Assembly (NCBI GenBank): GCA_963799085.1
Contig: CAWCWA010000004.1
Location: forward strand, 1-64,000
Reading direction: 5' to 3'
Length of the DNA: 64,000 bases
From: AP-15 sp963799085
Lineage (GTDB): Bacteria; Pseudomonadota; Alphaproteobacteria; ATCC43930; CGMCC-115725
The position numbers were made by a program, and so were the translations under genes. The notes under the pieces are model-generated. The model did not search any database, was not told the DNA's origin, and was given only the letters and a program-made list of their open reading frames with translations. Below, piece after piece: positions 20,330 through 31,606 of the stretch (positions are counted from its first letter, which is position 1; each line of letters begins with the position of its first letter).

Positions 20330-21726
20330 CGCCCGGGCAGCCTCAGCGTTCCGAGGTGACGGGCGACGGCGGCGAGGTCGGCCGGCTCGGCAGCGATGCG
20401 TCGCTCCTCTTCGAGGAGGATCGCCACGGTGTCGCGGATTTGCTCTTCGGTGTGATCCGCGGTCAGAAAGAAGCGCAGGCGGGCGGCGCGCTCGGGCACC
20501 GCAGGATAGAGGATCGGCTGAACATTGACGCCGTGCTCGAACATCGCCTGCGCCAGGCGGCCGGCCCGGATCGAACTGCCGGTGATGACCGGCACGATCG
20601 CGGCGCCGATCGAGCCGCCGACATCGAGACCGCCGTCGCGCGCCAAGCGGAGAAAAAGTGCCGCCCGTTCATTCAGGCGGCGCACCCGTTCCGGCTCCCG
20701 CGCCAGCAATTGCACCGCGGCCAGTGCCGCGGCCGCCGCGGACGGAGCCATCCCGACCGAGAATACGAACCCCGGCGCCGCGAGCTTCAGGTAGTCGATC
20801 AACTCCGCTCTGCCGGCGATATACCCACCGCAAGAAACGAGGCTCTTGCTCAGCGTTCCCATCCAGATGTCGACATCGGCGGGATCGATCGCGAAATGCT
20901 CGCCACTGCCAAAGCCGCGCCGCCCCAGCACCCCCAAGGCATGGGCCTCGTCGACCATCAGCCAGGCGTGGTGGCGGCGGGCGGCGGCGATAAAGGCGGG
21001 CAGGTCGGGCACGTCGCCGTCCATGCTGTAATGCCCCTCGACGACCAGCAGGGCGCGGCCGTTGCGGGGTCTCGTCTGCGCCAGCAGCCGATCGGCGGCC
21101 TCGTGGTCGAGATGGGGAAACGGCACGCGCCGCGCCCCGGACAGGACCGCACCCTGGACGATGCTGTTATGGATCAGCGCATCATGGACGATGACGTCGT
21201 TGCGGCCGAGGAGGTGGCCGATGACGGTGACGTTGGTCGCATGGCCGCCCACCAGCGCCACCGCGTCTTCGGCGCCGTGCAGCTGCGCCAGGGCGCCTTC
21301 CAGCTCCCGATGGATCGGCCGTTCGCCCGACACCGGTCGGCTCGCCGAAACCGACGTGCCGTAGCGGTCGATCGCCGCCTTCGCCGCCGCGACGATCTGC
21401 GGGTGGCCGTTCAGCCCGAGATAGTTGTAGGAGGCGAAGTTGACGTAGCAGCGGCCGTCGATTTCCGTCTCGGCGCCGGCGATGCCTTCGTGCACGCGAA
21501 AGAACGGGTCGGCGATGCCGAGAAAATCCGCGGCCTCGCGGATCATCCGGATTTCCTTGAAGCCATCGAGTGCCGCCGCGTCGAGCCGGTCCCCCGCCGC
21601 GCCGCTCTCCGGACGCGTAGGGGAAGGAAAGGTTTTTGTGCGGGCAAGCGCCGTCGAAGACAGTTTTTCGAGGAGACGGGCTTTGGCCTGAGCCGACAGA
21701 CCGAAGAGGGTGCGTCCCTGATCCAC
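20326..21726 (-). CDS. Alpha-oxoamine synthase (PLP-dependent) of the PKS cluster
   Basis: 466 residues from GTG at 21726, four bases after the PKS stop. Fold type I PLP enzyme of the KBL/SPT/AONS group: NFASYNYLGLNGHP, HDALIHNS, the PLP aspartate in VDEAHALG and the lysine in GTLSKSLVSCGG. These enzymes join an amino acid to an acyl thioester with loss of CO2. Relative to the usual 390-400 residues it has about 65 extra N-terminal residues containing LSAQAKARLLEKL, possibly a docking helix for the PKS carrier protein. With no thioesterase in the PKS, it probably releases the chain as a 2-amino-3-ketone. Amino acid preference cannot be read. Confidence 0.87.
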   Translation of the reverse strand: MDQGRTLFGLSAQAKARLLEKLSSTALARTKTFPSPTRPESGAAGDRLDAAALDGFKEIRMIREAADFLGIADPFFRVHEGIAGAETEIDGRCYVNFASYNYLGLNGHPQIVAAAKAAIDRYGTSVSASRPVSGERPIHRELEGALAQLHGAEDAVALVGGHATNVTVIGHLLGRNDVIVHDALIHNSIVQGAVLSGARRVPFPHLDHEAADRLLAQTRPRNGRALLVVEGHYSMDGDVPDLPAFIAAARRHHAWLMVDEAHALGVLGRRGFGSGEHFAIDPADVDIWMGTLSKSLVSCGGYIAGRAELIDYLKLAAPGFVFSVGMAPSAAAAALAAVQLLAREPERVRRLNERAALFLRLARDGGLDVGGSIGAAIVPVITGSSIRAGRLAQAMFEHGVNVQPILYPAVPERAARLRFFLTADHTEEQIRDTVAILLEEERRIAAEPADLAAVARHLGTLRLPGR

Positions 21727-21730
21727 GGGA

Positions 21731-24700
21731 TTACTCGGCCGCCTCCGAATTCGTTTCCGGCGCTTCCAGTTCGGCGGCTTCATGACGCGCCGCCAAAGCG
21801 ATCAGGGCGGCGTCTCGGGGCCGCGCCGCCGCGGCCTCGGCGAGCCGCGCGGCAATCGAGGCGACGCTGGCGCCTTCGGCCAGTGAAACCAGCGGCAGGT
21901 CGATCCGCAACCGGCTCTCCAGACCGAGCCGAAGTTCGACCGCCATCAACGAATCCATGCCGAATTCGGAGAGCGGGCGGGCCAGGTCGATTGCGCTGCC
22001 CGGAAGCCTCAGGATTGACGCGGCTTCCTCGGCGACCACGGTTTTCAATAGGGCCGTCGCCTCCTCCGGCGTCAGCCCGGCCAGACGCTCGCTCAACGAC
22101 TCGTCTGATGGCGACAAAGACGATTTGGCGCGGATTTCGGAAAAGAACGGTGTGGCCAGGATCGGCAGAAAACGCCTCGCCTCGGTCCAGCTGGTGTCCG
22201 CCATCCCGACGACCGGCAGGCCACTCGAGATCATGGCGGGGAGGCAGGCCAGCAAGTCGGCTGCCGGCAGCGGTCTGGCGCCGAGCCGGCGGGCAAGCGC
22301 ATCGCGGGTCTCCGGCCGTTCGGCGAGATAGCCGGCATCGGCGACCGGCCCCCATTGGATTGCGAGCGCCGGTCTGCCGGCGGCGCGCCGGCGGCGGGCG
22401 AGGGCTTCAAGGGCGGCGTTGGCGGCGACATAGGCCCCTTGCCCAGGCGCGCCAGCCAATGCCGTCGCCGATGAGAACAGCAGGAACAATTCGACCGGAT
22501 CGTCGCGGGTCAGTTCGTCGAGCGCAAGCGCGCCGCCAAGTTTGGCATGCAGCGCGGCTGCAAGCCGCGCCGGGTCGAGTTCGGCGGCAAGGCCGTCCTC
22601 GATCACCGCGGCCGCGTGCACCACGCCGCGCAACGGCGGCCCTTCGGCCCGCAATGCGTCGAGGATTGCCGCCAACGCCCCCCTGTCGCCGACATCGCCG
22701 CTGTAGACGCGCACATTGGCGCCCGCAGCTTCGAGCTCCGCGATCCGCTCCGCTGCCCCGGGGGTCGCCATGCCGCGGCGGGAGCAGAGCGCGATCGAAC
22801 CGGCGCCCTGCAAGGCGAGCCAGCGCGCCGCGGCAAAACCGAAGCCGTCAACGCCGCCGGTGACCAGATAGGCGCCGTCACGCCGGGCGGCGAAATCGGG
22901 CGTCTCACGCAGCCGCACCCCGGTATTGGCGCCGGGTGTGAGGACCAGCTTGCCGATATGCCCCGAAGCTTGCATCAGGCGAAACGCGTCCCCGAGTTCG
23001 GCGAAGGAGAAGACCCGCCGCGCCAGCGGTCGGATCGTGCCCTCGGCGAGTGCGGCGGCTACTTCCGCCAAGAGCGAGCGGGCGAGCGCCGGTCGTCGGA
23101 TCGGCAGCTGGTCGACGTCGATCGCGAAATAGGACGCGTTCTGCCGCAATGGCCGCAGGTGGATGCGCCGGTTCTGATAAAAATCGCGCTTGCCAAGCTC
23201 GAGAAAGCGCCCGAACGGCTTCAACACCTCCAGGCTGCGCTCCATCGCCTCGGCGCTCAGCGAATTGAGCACGACATCCACACCCTGGCCTCGGGTGATC
23301 TCCCGCACGCCGTCGGGGAAAGTGAGATCGCGCGAGTCGAGGACATGGTCGGCGCCGGCAAGATGAAGAAACGCCCGCTTGATTTCGGAACCGGCGGTGG
23401 CGATCACGATCGCGCCGCATCGCTTGGCGTATTGGATAGCGGCGAGGCCCACCCCGCCCGCGGCGGCGTGGATCAGCACATATTCGCCGGCTTCGAGCCG
23501 AGCCAGATGGCCGAGCGCATAGGTTGCGGTGACGAAGGCGACCGGGATCGTCGCCGCCGCGGCGAAATCGATGCCCGGCGGTATCGGCACGGCCGCCTCG
23601 GCGATGGCGACGACGCGGCTCGCAAGCGAGGCCGGCGCAAACGCCATGACGCGGTCGCCGACGCGGAGGCTTTCGACGCCCGGCCCCAAAGAGCGGACGA
23701 CCCCGGCGCATTCGAGTCCGAAATTCGCGCCGAAATAGCCGTCGATCAAGGCTTCTTCGGGCAGCAGCCCCATGGCCCACATCATGTCGCGGAAGTTGAG
23801 CCCAGCCGCATGCACCTCGATCTCGACTTCGCCGGGATCCACAGGCCGCGGTGCTGTAACCTTCCAGCCCAATCATTCGAGCCCGCCAGCCTGCCCCTGC
23901 GCCAGGCCGAGCGCATCCTCCGGCTTCGCCCAGCGCGGCGGCAGACCCGGCCGCAGTCGAGGCGCATGGCGGCCGTGGGCGGTCCACACGATCTCGCGCT
24001 CGGGAGTTTCGGCCGCCAGCTCTGCTGCGAGCCGGCGCGCTTGCTCGGCGACCGGGGCCGCGCTCGCCAGGTCGACGAGACGAAGCGAAAGCCGCGGCAT
24101 CTCGTTGAAGAGGACGCGGGCAATTCCCCAAATCGCCCCTCCGATCGGTCCGGAATCGATGTCGGCGGGGGCGGGCTGCTGGGCGTCGAAAGTTACCACC
24201 CAGAGTGGGGTGGAGCCTTCGACGGCGGCTGCGGCGATCCGGGTCAAGGCGGCGATGTGTTGCGCCGCACGGTCGGTCACATCGCCGAGGTCCGGCGCTT
24301 CCGCCAGGAACAGCACGCTCTCGCCCGGTGCGATGTCGTCCGCCGCCCAAGTCTCCAGCGAAGCGAGGGTTACCCGATGACCAGCTTCGGCAAGCTGCGC
24401 GGGCAGCGCCGCCGCAAGCGCCGTCGGGCCCGCCACAAGTCTGAACTTGCCGGCTTTCGTCGGCTCGACCCGATCCGGCGCTACCGCCGCCGGCGCTCTA
24501 CCCCAGAACAGCGAGATCGGCCACGGCGTCGCGGCGAGTGAGGCGTTGCCGGCGTCTTCAAAACCGGCGATCGCCAGATCCTGCCGCCAGCTTTCGCCAC
24601 TGCGCAGCGGCGATGCCTCGCTTTCGGGCGCGTTCTGCCACCACCCTGCACTCTGGCCGAGCACGATGTCCCACAGCGCGTTGGGCTCGGGTTCTGTGGC

Positions 24701-27700
24701 GAGAAACAATCCGCCGGCCGCGAGCACCCGGTACAGGTCGGAAGCCTCGGGTTGCCGCCGGGCGCAGACATTGACCGCCAGCATCACGTCGAACGGCGCG
24801 GCGCCGTCGAGCCCTTCGGGGCCGTCAGCCGGAGACCATACCCGTACGCCCGCTTCGACATAGGGCTCGACGGCGAACGCCAGACGCGCCGTTTGCTCGG
24901 GATCGGTGGCGGTCGCAAGATAACGGAACGGAACGCCCGATTGCGCCAGGCAGTCGAGCAGACGACGCGTCGTGCCGCCGTCCGCAGCGCCTATTTCAAT
25001 GACCCGCAATAGCTTTCCGTCGGGCCAGACGGTGGCGATCTGGACCAGGGCCGCGCGGATCAAATCGACGCCGGCTACGCTGGCCGGTGAGGCCTGCAGC
25101 AATTGTTCCACCGCCGGCGACCGCGGGCCGTCGGCGGGCAGCGGGCCCTCGGCCAAGACCTTCGGCAGATCCTGCATCGCCGCGGCTAAGAGGGAGAGTT
25201 CGACGACCAGATCGGGCGCCTCGGCGAGCAGCAATTGCCAGAGTTCCGCCGCGTCCGGCAGCCCGCTTTCCGGTTCAAGCCGCCAGCCTGCCTCTCCCCG
25301 CGTCGCTGCGCCGAGGCGGTCGAGGAGGTTCAGTAGGGATTGAGCGATACCGCGCGCCAGCGGCGACAGGTGCCCGGAGGCGATGAGTTCGTCGGGGGTA
25401 AAGGCGCCGTCCGCCGGGGTGATCCGCAGGAAGGATTGGGTTGCCGCAGCACCAATCAGGGCGTCGATCAGCAGCGCCTGTTCCTGACGCCGGCGATCGG
25501 GCTCGTAAGCCCCGACGAGCCGCGGCAGGAGGTCCGCAATCGCGCGCAGCGCGTCGGGCGCGCCAGGCTCGGAAAGCGGGGTTGGAACCAGGTCGATTCG
25601 CAGCGCCAACTCTTCGGGCGCAACCCGTCGCGTCAACTCAACCCGGCGAAACCAGCAATCCGCGAGTTCGGCGACAAGTTCACCCACCTCGTCGATCAGC
25701 GCCAGATCAGCGCAGGCCGACCGGGTTCCAACTCGCGTCAGCCGTGCGCGGGCGGTGCGGGGGACCCGGCCGAAAGGCGCCAGCAAACGAACCCGGCCAA
25801 AACGCCAGGGCAGAAAACCGACGCCTGCCGCCACTCCACCACGCTCGGCCAGCAGCCCTAGCAAGGACTGCAGGGCGCCATCGAGGAGCGCCGGATGGAT
25901 CAGGTAAGGATCGATCGGCTCGTCGATCGTGGCGTCATCTAGAGCGGCCACAGCTTCGCCGTCGCCGACAATCTCGATCCGCCTCACGGTTCTGAAGCGG
26001 GGGCCGTAATCGAGACCGCTCTGCCGGGCAGTGCGATAGAGGGTCCCGCTCTCAATCTGGCGGCGGATTTCTCCCGCATCCTCCCACCGCAACAGCGGCC
26101 GAAGATCGGCTGCCGCCGCGATGCGACCGACCGCGTGAAGCGTGAACGGCTCGCTCGACAATCGCGGACGGCTGGCGAATTCCCATTCGTCATCCTCGCT
26201 GCCGAGCGTGGTTCGCAGTTCGCGCATGCGCCCCTTGTCGAATGGCAGCGGCCGCCGCACCTCGGCGTCGAAAAGTTCGAGCGCGGCCGCCGCCGGCCAG
26301 CGCCAGCGCGCCGCGGCGAACGCGGTTTCGATGATCGCGGCAGCCGGGAAGACCGGCACGCCGTCAACCGCATGGTCGGCGATCCAGGGCAGCAACTGCT
26401 CGTCGAGATGGTTGCGCCAGCAATGCGCCGGGCCCTCTTGGCGGAACCCGAGCAGCGGATGGTCGTATGGCGGGTTGGCCGGGTCGGGGGATTCGGTCGT
26501 CCGCTCGAACCAGAAACGCTCGCGAACCCAGGGGTAAAGCGGCAGCCCGCGCGGCTCCATCCGGCCGGAAAATCCGGGCGCCCCAGTCAGATCGTAGCCG
26601 GCGACATAGGTGTTGGCGGCGATCGCCGGAAACGGATCCCCCTCCCCCGCATTGCGCGACAGGCTCGGCAGCGCGCGGCCGTCGACATCGGCCTTCCGCA
26701 GCGCGTCGTTGAGGTAGGACTGCAAAATCGCGCTCGGGCCGATTTCGAGAAAGGTGCGATATCCCGCGCTGATCATTTGCGCGCTCGCCTCGGCAAAGCG
26801 CACGGGGTGGCGAATGTTGCGCCACCAATATTCGGCGTCGAGGCTCTCCCCGTCGACGACAGCCTTGCCGGTGACCGTGGAGAGGAGCGTCGATACCGGC
26901 GGGCGCGATCGAAGCCCATCAAGCTTCGTAAGCAACTCCTCGCGGATCGGGTCCATCCGTCGCGAGTGAAAGGCGAAGTCGAGATCGAGGCGGCGGAACC
27001 ACAGACCGCGATAGCGGGCCTCGACCTCGCAGCGCTCGATGTCCTCGTGATCGCCCGAGATCGTCACCGAATGGGCGCCGTTGATCGCAGCGACTTCTGC
27101 GGCGCTGCCAAGTTCGGCGAGAAGCTCGCGGGTCGCCTCGCAGCCAAGGGCAAGCGCGGCCATGCCGCCCGATCCCTGCGTGCGCTGCTGGCATCTGCTA
27201 CGCGCGACGACGACGCGGCCGGCATCGGCAAGCGACAGGGCGCCGGCGGCCCAGGCTGCCGCGATCTCGCCGACACTGTGGCCGAAATGGCCGCAGGCTG
27301 TGACCCCCTCCGCGCGCAACGCCCGCACAACGCCGACCTGAATTGCAAACAACAGCGGCTGGGCGACATCGGCCCGCGCCACATCGTCGCGGCCAGCCCC
27401 GGCGTCGACCCGCTCGGCCACCGACCAGCCAAGTTGCGGAAGCAACAGCGCGTCAACCTCTTCGACGCCGGCGCGAAAGGCGGCGTTGCCGCGCAGCGCC
27501 GCGCGTCCCATACCGGGGAACTGCGCGCCGTTTCCCGAAAAGACGAAAGCAAGCTTGCCGTCCCTGACGGCGGTGCCGGAAATCAGCTTCTGGGCCTCGG
27601 CATTTTCGAGAAACTGCCCTAGCGCGTCCGCCAATGCCGCCGCATCGCCGCCGAAGGCCATTAGCCGGTGCGGATGGTGGTCGCGTCCGCGGGCGGCGGC

Positions 27701-29125
27701 GCGCAACAGCGCAGGGGCGTCTCGCTCGGCAGTCTGACCGAGGGCGATGCGCCAGGTCGCTGCGAGACGGCGCAGCGATTCTTCGGTGACGGCCGAGACC
27801 AGGAGTGGCGGAACCGGCATGGCCTCCGCCGAGACGTCTTCGGGACGCGGCGGCGCGGTCAGCACCGCGTGCGCGTTGGTTCCGCCAAAGCCGAAGGAAT
27901 TGACCCCGGCGAAGGACGCCGGCGCCGCGGCGAGCGGTCGCATCTCATCGACCAGGGTCAGATTAAGTTCGACGAACGGGATGCGCGGGTTCGGCGTCTC
28001 GCAATGCAGGCTCGCCGGCAGTGCGTTGCGCTCCAACGCCAATGCCGCCTTCAGGAGCCCGGCCATTCCCGAGGCCGGTTCGAGATGCCCGATATTGCTT
28101 TTGACCGACCCGATCGGCAGCGCCTGCGAGCGGCGTTGCCCGAGCGCATGGCCGACAGCAGCGGCCTCGATCGGGTCTCCGGCCGGCGTCCCGGTCCCGT
28201 GCATCTCGAAAAATGCGAGCGCCTCGGGGGCGATGCCGGCGCGGTCATAGACCGAGCGCAGCAGCGTCGCCTGGGCCGCCTCGCTCGGCAGCGACAACCC
28301 CACGGTGCGGCCGTCGGAATTCACCCCGGTGGCGCAGATGACGGCGCGGACCGCATCGCCGTCGGCGCGCGCCGCGGCGAGCGGCTTCAGGATCACGATG
28401 CCGCCCCCTTCGCCCCGCACATAGCCGTCGGCGCGTTCGTCGAAGGCAAAGCAGCGGCCGCGCCGCGACAGCATGGAAGCGCGGGAAAACCCGATGAACG
28501 GGTAGGGGGCCAGAAGGAGATTGACGCCGCCGACGATCGCGTTCTCGATCCGGCCGGCACGGATCGCCTCGCAGGCATGGTGCAGGGCCACCAGCGAGGA
28601 GGAACAGGCGGTGTCGATGGTCAGGCTCGGTCCGTGCAGGTCGAAGACATAGGAAATCCGGTTCGCGAGGATGCTCAGCGTATTGCCGGTCATGAAATGC
28701 GAGTTGGCGCCGGCCGGATCGCCGAGCCGTAGGTCCGAATAATCTGTCGCCGAGGCTCCGACAAAGACGCCGGTGGCGCTGCCGGCCAGCCGGCTTGCCG
28801 GCAGCCCGGCATCCTCGAACGCATGCCAGACCAATTCCAGGAGCAGCCGCTGCTGTGGGTCCATCTGCGCCGCTTCGCGCGGCGAGATGCCGAAAAAGGC
28901 GGGCTCGAACAGATCGACGCCGGAAATCAGGCCGGCCGACCAGGTATAGCTCTTGCCGGGCGCGTTCCGGTCGGGGTGGTAATAGAAACGGGTCGACCAC
29001 CGTTCAGCGCCGACTTCCGCGACTGCATCCCCCCCGGACTCCAGCAACCGCCAGAACCCTTCCAGATCCTCGGCGCCAGGAAACCGGCAGGAGGCGCCGA
29101 CGATCGCGATCGGCTCATCGTTCAT
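21731..29125 (-). CDS. Highly reducing iterative-type I polyketide synthase KS-AT-DH-MT-psiKR-ER-KR-ACP, with one in-frame TGA
   Basis: One continuous frame of 2,464 codons plus an internal TGA (23873-23875). Domains: KS (about 1-425; C174 in DTACSSS, HGTGT, NIGHLEP); AT (about 525-830; GHSVGEIAA, FAFHS suggesting malonyl use); DH (about 890-1,170; HAVDGVPVFP and DGALQ); C-methyltransferase (about 1,260-1,500; EIGAADGGTT); a structural KR half (about 1,540-1,740). After the stop come ER (IHAAAGGVGLAAIQ), KR (VTGGVDGFG, AYVAANAA) and ACP (FGMDSLMAVE). All active sites are present and there is no thioesterase. This set equals fungal highly reducing PKSs that make methylated, fully reduced chains. 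It is flanked by a PhyH dioxygenase and an alpha-oxoamine synthase on the same strand. Confidence 0.9.
23873..23875 (-). other. In-frame TGA inside the PKS between psiKR and ER
   Basis: The frame reads GQAGGLE, TGA, LGWKVTAPRP with no shift. The codon falls in the short linker before the ER domain. One substitution (for example from CGA or TGG) would account for it. If real, a TTG directly after it could restart translation as a separate 713-residue ER-KR-ACP protein. No recoding element is evident. Confidence 0.85.
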
Positions 29126-29393
29126 CGCGCTGCGGGAAATCCGGTTTTGGGCCGGGTCCGACCGGCGGCGTCACTCGGGCTCCGACCGGCATAGGGCGGC
29201 CGGTGCGGAGCTGCAGCATCCCTCATCTTCCCCCTCACGATCAAAACCCATGGTTGGAGTGCACGGCCCAGGCCGTCGAAACCATCCATCCGGGTTGTCC
29301 TCTTCGAAGACGGCCCCAATGTCAACCGCGCGGCGCCACAATGCGGTGGGAAGCGTCACGCGGGCTGCGTCAAAACTGGGTGAAAGTTCGTGA

Positions 29394-30470
29394 TCAACCG
29401 AGGGCGTCCGCCGTCCTCGAGGCGAGCGGAGCGAGAGGCGTCATGATCCCGGCCTTGCGCCAGGGATTGCGGCCAAGGTGCAGGGTTTCGCAGAGATCCA
29501 GAACGCCCCAGTAGAGTGGAACCGCGTTGTTCCTCACCAGCGGCATGGCGGCGGCGTCCCAACCCAACCATGGCAGAAAGGGGTTGCGCCTGCCATAGGC
29601 CCATATTTCGACCCGCCGTGATGCGCGCGGCGAAATACCGCGTGCGTGAAAGCCCATCGTATCGGCCACGATCAGTGTGTTCTGCGGTACGCAAAAGCGC
29701 CGCGGCTCGCCATAGCCCAACCGCCGAACCGCCTCGGGCGAGATGCGCAGCGAGCCCTCGGCCGATTGAGCATCGGGGCTGTGCGCCGCGGTCAGCGAGG
29801 CGCGGCGCTCCCAGGCGAGGCGGCGGCGGGTCACCCGATGCGACCCCGGCACATAGACGAACGGACCGTCGTCTTGGCTCACATCGGTCAAGAACAACCA
29901 TGCCTTCACCGAAGAATGGAACGTGTCGGAGTGGAGCGCCGTCTGCGGATCCGGCGGCGCTGCGCATGCCTGGGCGAAGATCGTCTGAATGTAGACGATC
30001 GGCTGTAATGCCGATGCGCCGACATAGCGCAGCAGCCCCAGCCATTGCGGGCTCTCGACCAGATCGCGCGCCGCGGGCAGCCGCGCCAGGGCAGCGCGAT
30101 CGAGTGCGATCCGCCGGGTCACGGCGTCGCCTTCGGTTTGCTCGCGCGCCGGTGCCGTAAACGACATCACTTGGCGCTTGAGCGAGGCATAAATATCGGC
30201 CGGCAGAAAATCATGCTTGACGACAATTCCGTCGCGCTCGAAGGCGGCCCGGTCTTTTTGCGAAATCAGCGGCGCCAGCCGCTGACGCCGCGACTGAACG
30301 AAGCGGTTCGCCAGCCGGATGCGCGCAACATGCAACCCCGCGCGATTAAGCGCGGGACTGCCGATGATCGGGTTATCGCGGAACGACTTTGCCCCGGTCG
30401 CGACGGCGGCGAGGTGGAGAGGCGCCAACGCCCATGAAAGTCGCCGCCGGCTGATCGCTGTCGTGGGCAA
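29394..30470 (-). CDS. Phytanoyl-CoA dioxygenase (PhyH) family Fe(II)/2-oxoglutarate oxygenase
   Basis: Up to 358 residues; the start (TTG 30470 as drawn) is uncertain because the first 60 residues look poorly conserved. The iron ligands are in LHSDTFHSS (H-x-D) and the distal GFHARG, with the family segment DDGPFVYVPGSHR. These enzymes hydroxylate lipids or small acids with 2-oxoglutarate and O2. It is the first gene of the leftward cluster PhyH - PKS - alpha-oxoamine synthase, 268 bases before the PKS start, and is a plausible tailoring hydroxylase for the polyketide amine. An AT-rich stretch at 30,480-30,560 upstream may hold the cluster promoter. Confidence 0.8.
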   Translation of the reverse strand: MPTTAISRRRLSWALAPLHLAAVATGAKSFRDNPIIGSPALNRAGLHVARIRLANRFVQSRRQRLAPLISQKDRAAFERDGIVVKHDFLPADIYASLKRQVMSFTAPAREQTEGDAVTRRIALDRAALARLPAARDLVESPQWLGLLRYVGASALQPIVYIQTIFAQACAAPPDPQTALHSDTFHSSVKAWLFLTDVSQDDGPFVYVPGSHRVTRRRLAWERRASLTAAHSPDAQSAEGSLRISPEAVRRLGYGEPRRFCVPQNTLIVADTMGFHARGISPRASRRVEIWAYGRRNPFLPWLGWDAAAMPLVRNNAVPLYWGVLDLCETLHLGRNPWRKAGIMTPLAPLASRTADALG

Positions 30471-30605
30471 ATCGACCCCAAAACTTTGACGAAGGACAAA
30501 ATTTAATTGGGTTCAGAACGGCGTAATTTAACTGCGGCCGAACGGACAATCAAGCAACAACTCGTATCAATCTGTATCAGCAGGACAGTTGCCAGTGGCG
30601 GCTGA

Positions 30606-31592
30606 TCAGCGTTGAAGCGTCCCGAGCGCATTATAGACCAGGGCGTCGATCTCGATCCCGCCCCGCAGCAGACGATTGCGGCTGCGCAACGCTCGTTCGC
30701 CGGGAATGCGGATTTCCTCGAATCCTGGCTGTCGCGGCACGGCCTTGATCCGGTCGACAAGCGCGCTGACCTCCTTCTTGAACTCCCCCAAAGGGACAAG
30801 CAAATCGGGCCGGAAGACGATGAACAGATAGCCGTCGTCGGTTTCCGGACGCAATCCCGCGCTCGCCAACAGCCCCAGAGCCTGCACGATAAAGGCGAGA
30901 CCGAACCCCTTATACCCGCCGAACGGCAGTAGCGCCCCTTGCCGCGCCGCGGTCGGGTCCCGGGTCGGCTGTCCCTCGGGGTCGATCGCGACCCCTTCCG
31001 GCAGCAATTGGCCGAGCCGTTCGCGGAGCGCCAATTCGGTTGCCATGAAGGCCGATGTGCCCATGTCGAGCACGACGGGACCACGCGAGGACGGCAGGCC
31101 GAAAGCGATCGGATTGGTGCCGAGAACAGCGCGGGCGCCGCCAAACGGCGCGACACTCGGAGATGAGGCGGCGGTGTGAATGCCGACGAATTCCGCCTTG
31201 GCGATCATCTCGACGTAATAGGCGCTGCGCCTGCTCATCCAGCTGTTGGTGACGCCGACGACCGCAAAGCCGCGCGCCATCGCCTGGTCGATCGCGGCGC
31301 GCGCGGCGTGATACATCGCCAGCATGCCGACGTTGTTGCCGCCGTCGAACAAGACCGAGATTTCGGTCTCGCGCAGCACTGTCATCGGGTATCGCGGCTC
31401 TTTGAAGCGCCGGTGATCGGGGATGTTGAGGATCTTCGCGAGCCCCGAATATTCATAGCCGCAAAGTGCCGCGTCGATGCAGTGGTCGGCGACGATGCGC
31501 GCCTCTTCGGCGTCGTAGCCGATGCCGCGCAAGGCGCCTTCGCCCAGAGCGCGCGCTTCGGCGACGCTCAGATGAACTCGATCTGAGGGCAT
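30606..31592 (-). CDS. Ldh family NAD(P)-dependent 2-hydroxyacid oxidoreductase (malate/L-lactate dehydrogenase type)
   Basis: 328 residues of the Ldh2/YlbC/ureidoglycolate dehydrogenase-like family: LFDGGNNVGMLAM, VGVTNSWMSRR, GTNPIAFGLPS and PFGGYKGFGLAF. It oxidises or reduces a 2-hydroxy acid with NAD(P). It lies last in a leftward operon with a ketopantoate-reductase-like enzyme and an MDR dehydrogenase, with gaps of 14 and 18 bases. The operon appears to act in reduction or oxidation of a hydroxy or keto acid; the pathway is not known. Confidence 0.85.
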   Translation of the reverse strand: MPSDRVHLSVAEARALGEGALRGIGYDAEEARIVADHCIDAALCGYEYSGLAKILNIPDHRRFKEPRYPMTVLRETEISVLFDGGNNVGMLAMYHAARAAIDQAMARGFAVVGVTNSWMSRRSAYYVEMIAKAEFVGIHTAASSPSVAPFGGARAVLGTNPIAFGLPSSRGPVVLDMGTSAFMATELALRERLGQLLPEGVAIDPEGQPTRDPTAARQGALLPFGGYKGFGLAFIVQALGLLASAGLRPETDDGYLFIVFRPDLLVPLGEFKKEVSALVDRIKAVPRQPGFEEIRIPGERALRSRNRLLRGGIEIDALVYNALGTLQR

Positions 31593-31606
31593 CTTGCTTG
31601 TCTCGT

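Noticed and set aside
23873..23875. Selenocysteine or programmed readthrough at the PKS TGA
   Set aside because: No stem-loop of the bacterial SECIS type is apparent after the codon, and PKS linkers do not use selenocysteine.
20356..24541. Long plus-strand open frames (835 and 664 codons) opposite the alpha-oxoamine synthase and PKS
   Set aside because: They are antisense to clear domain-bearing genes, are rich in Arg and Pro, and show no recognisable fold. High GC produces such shadows.
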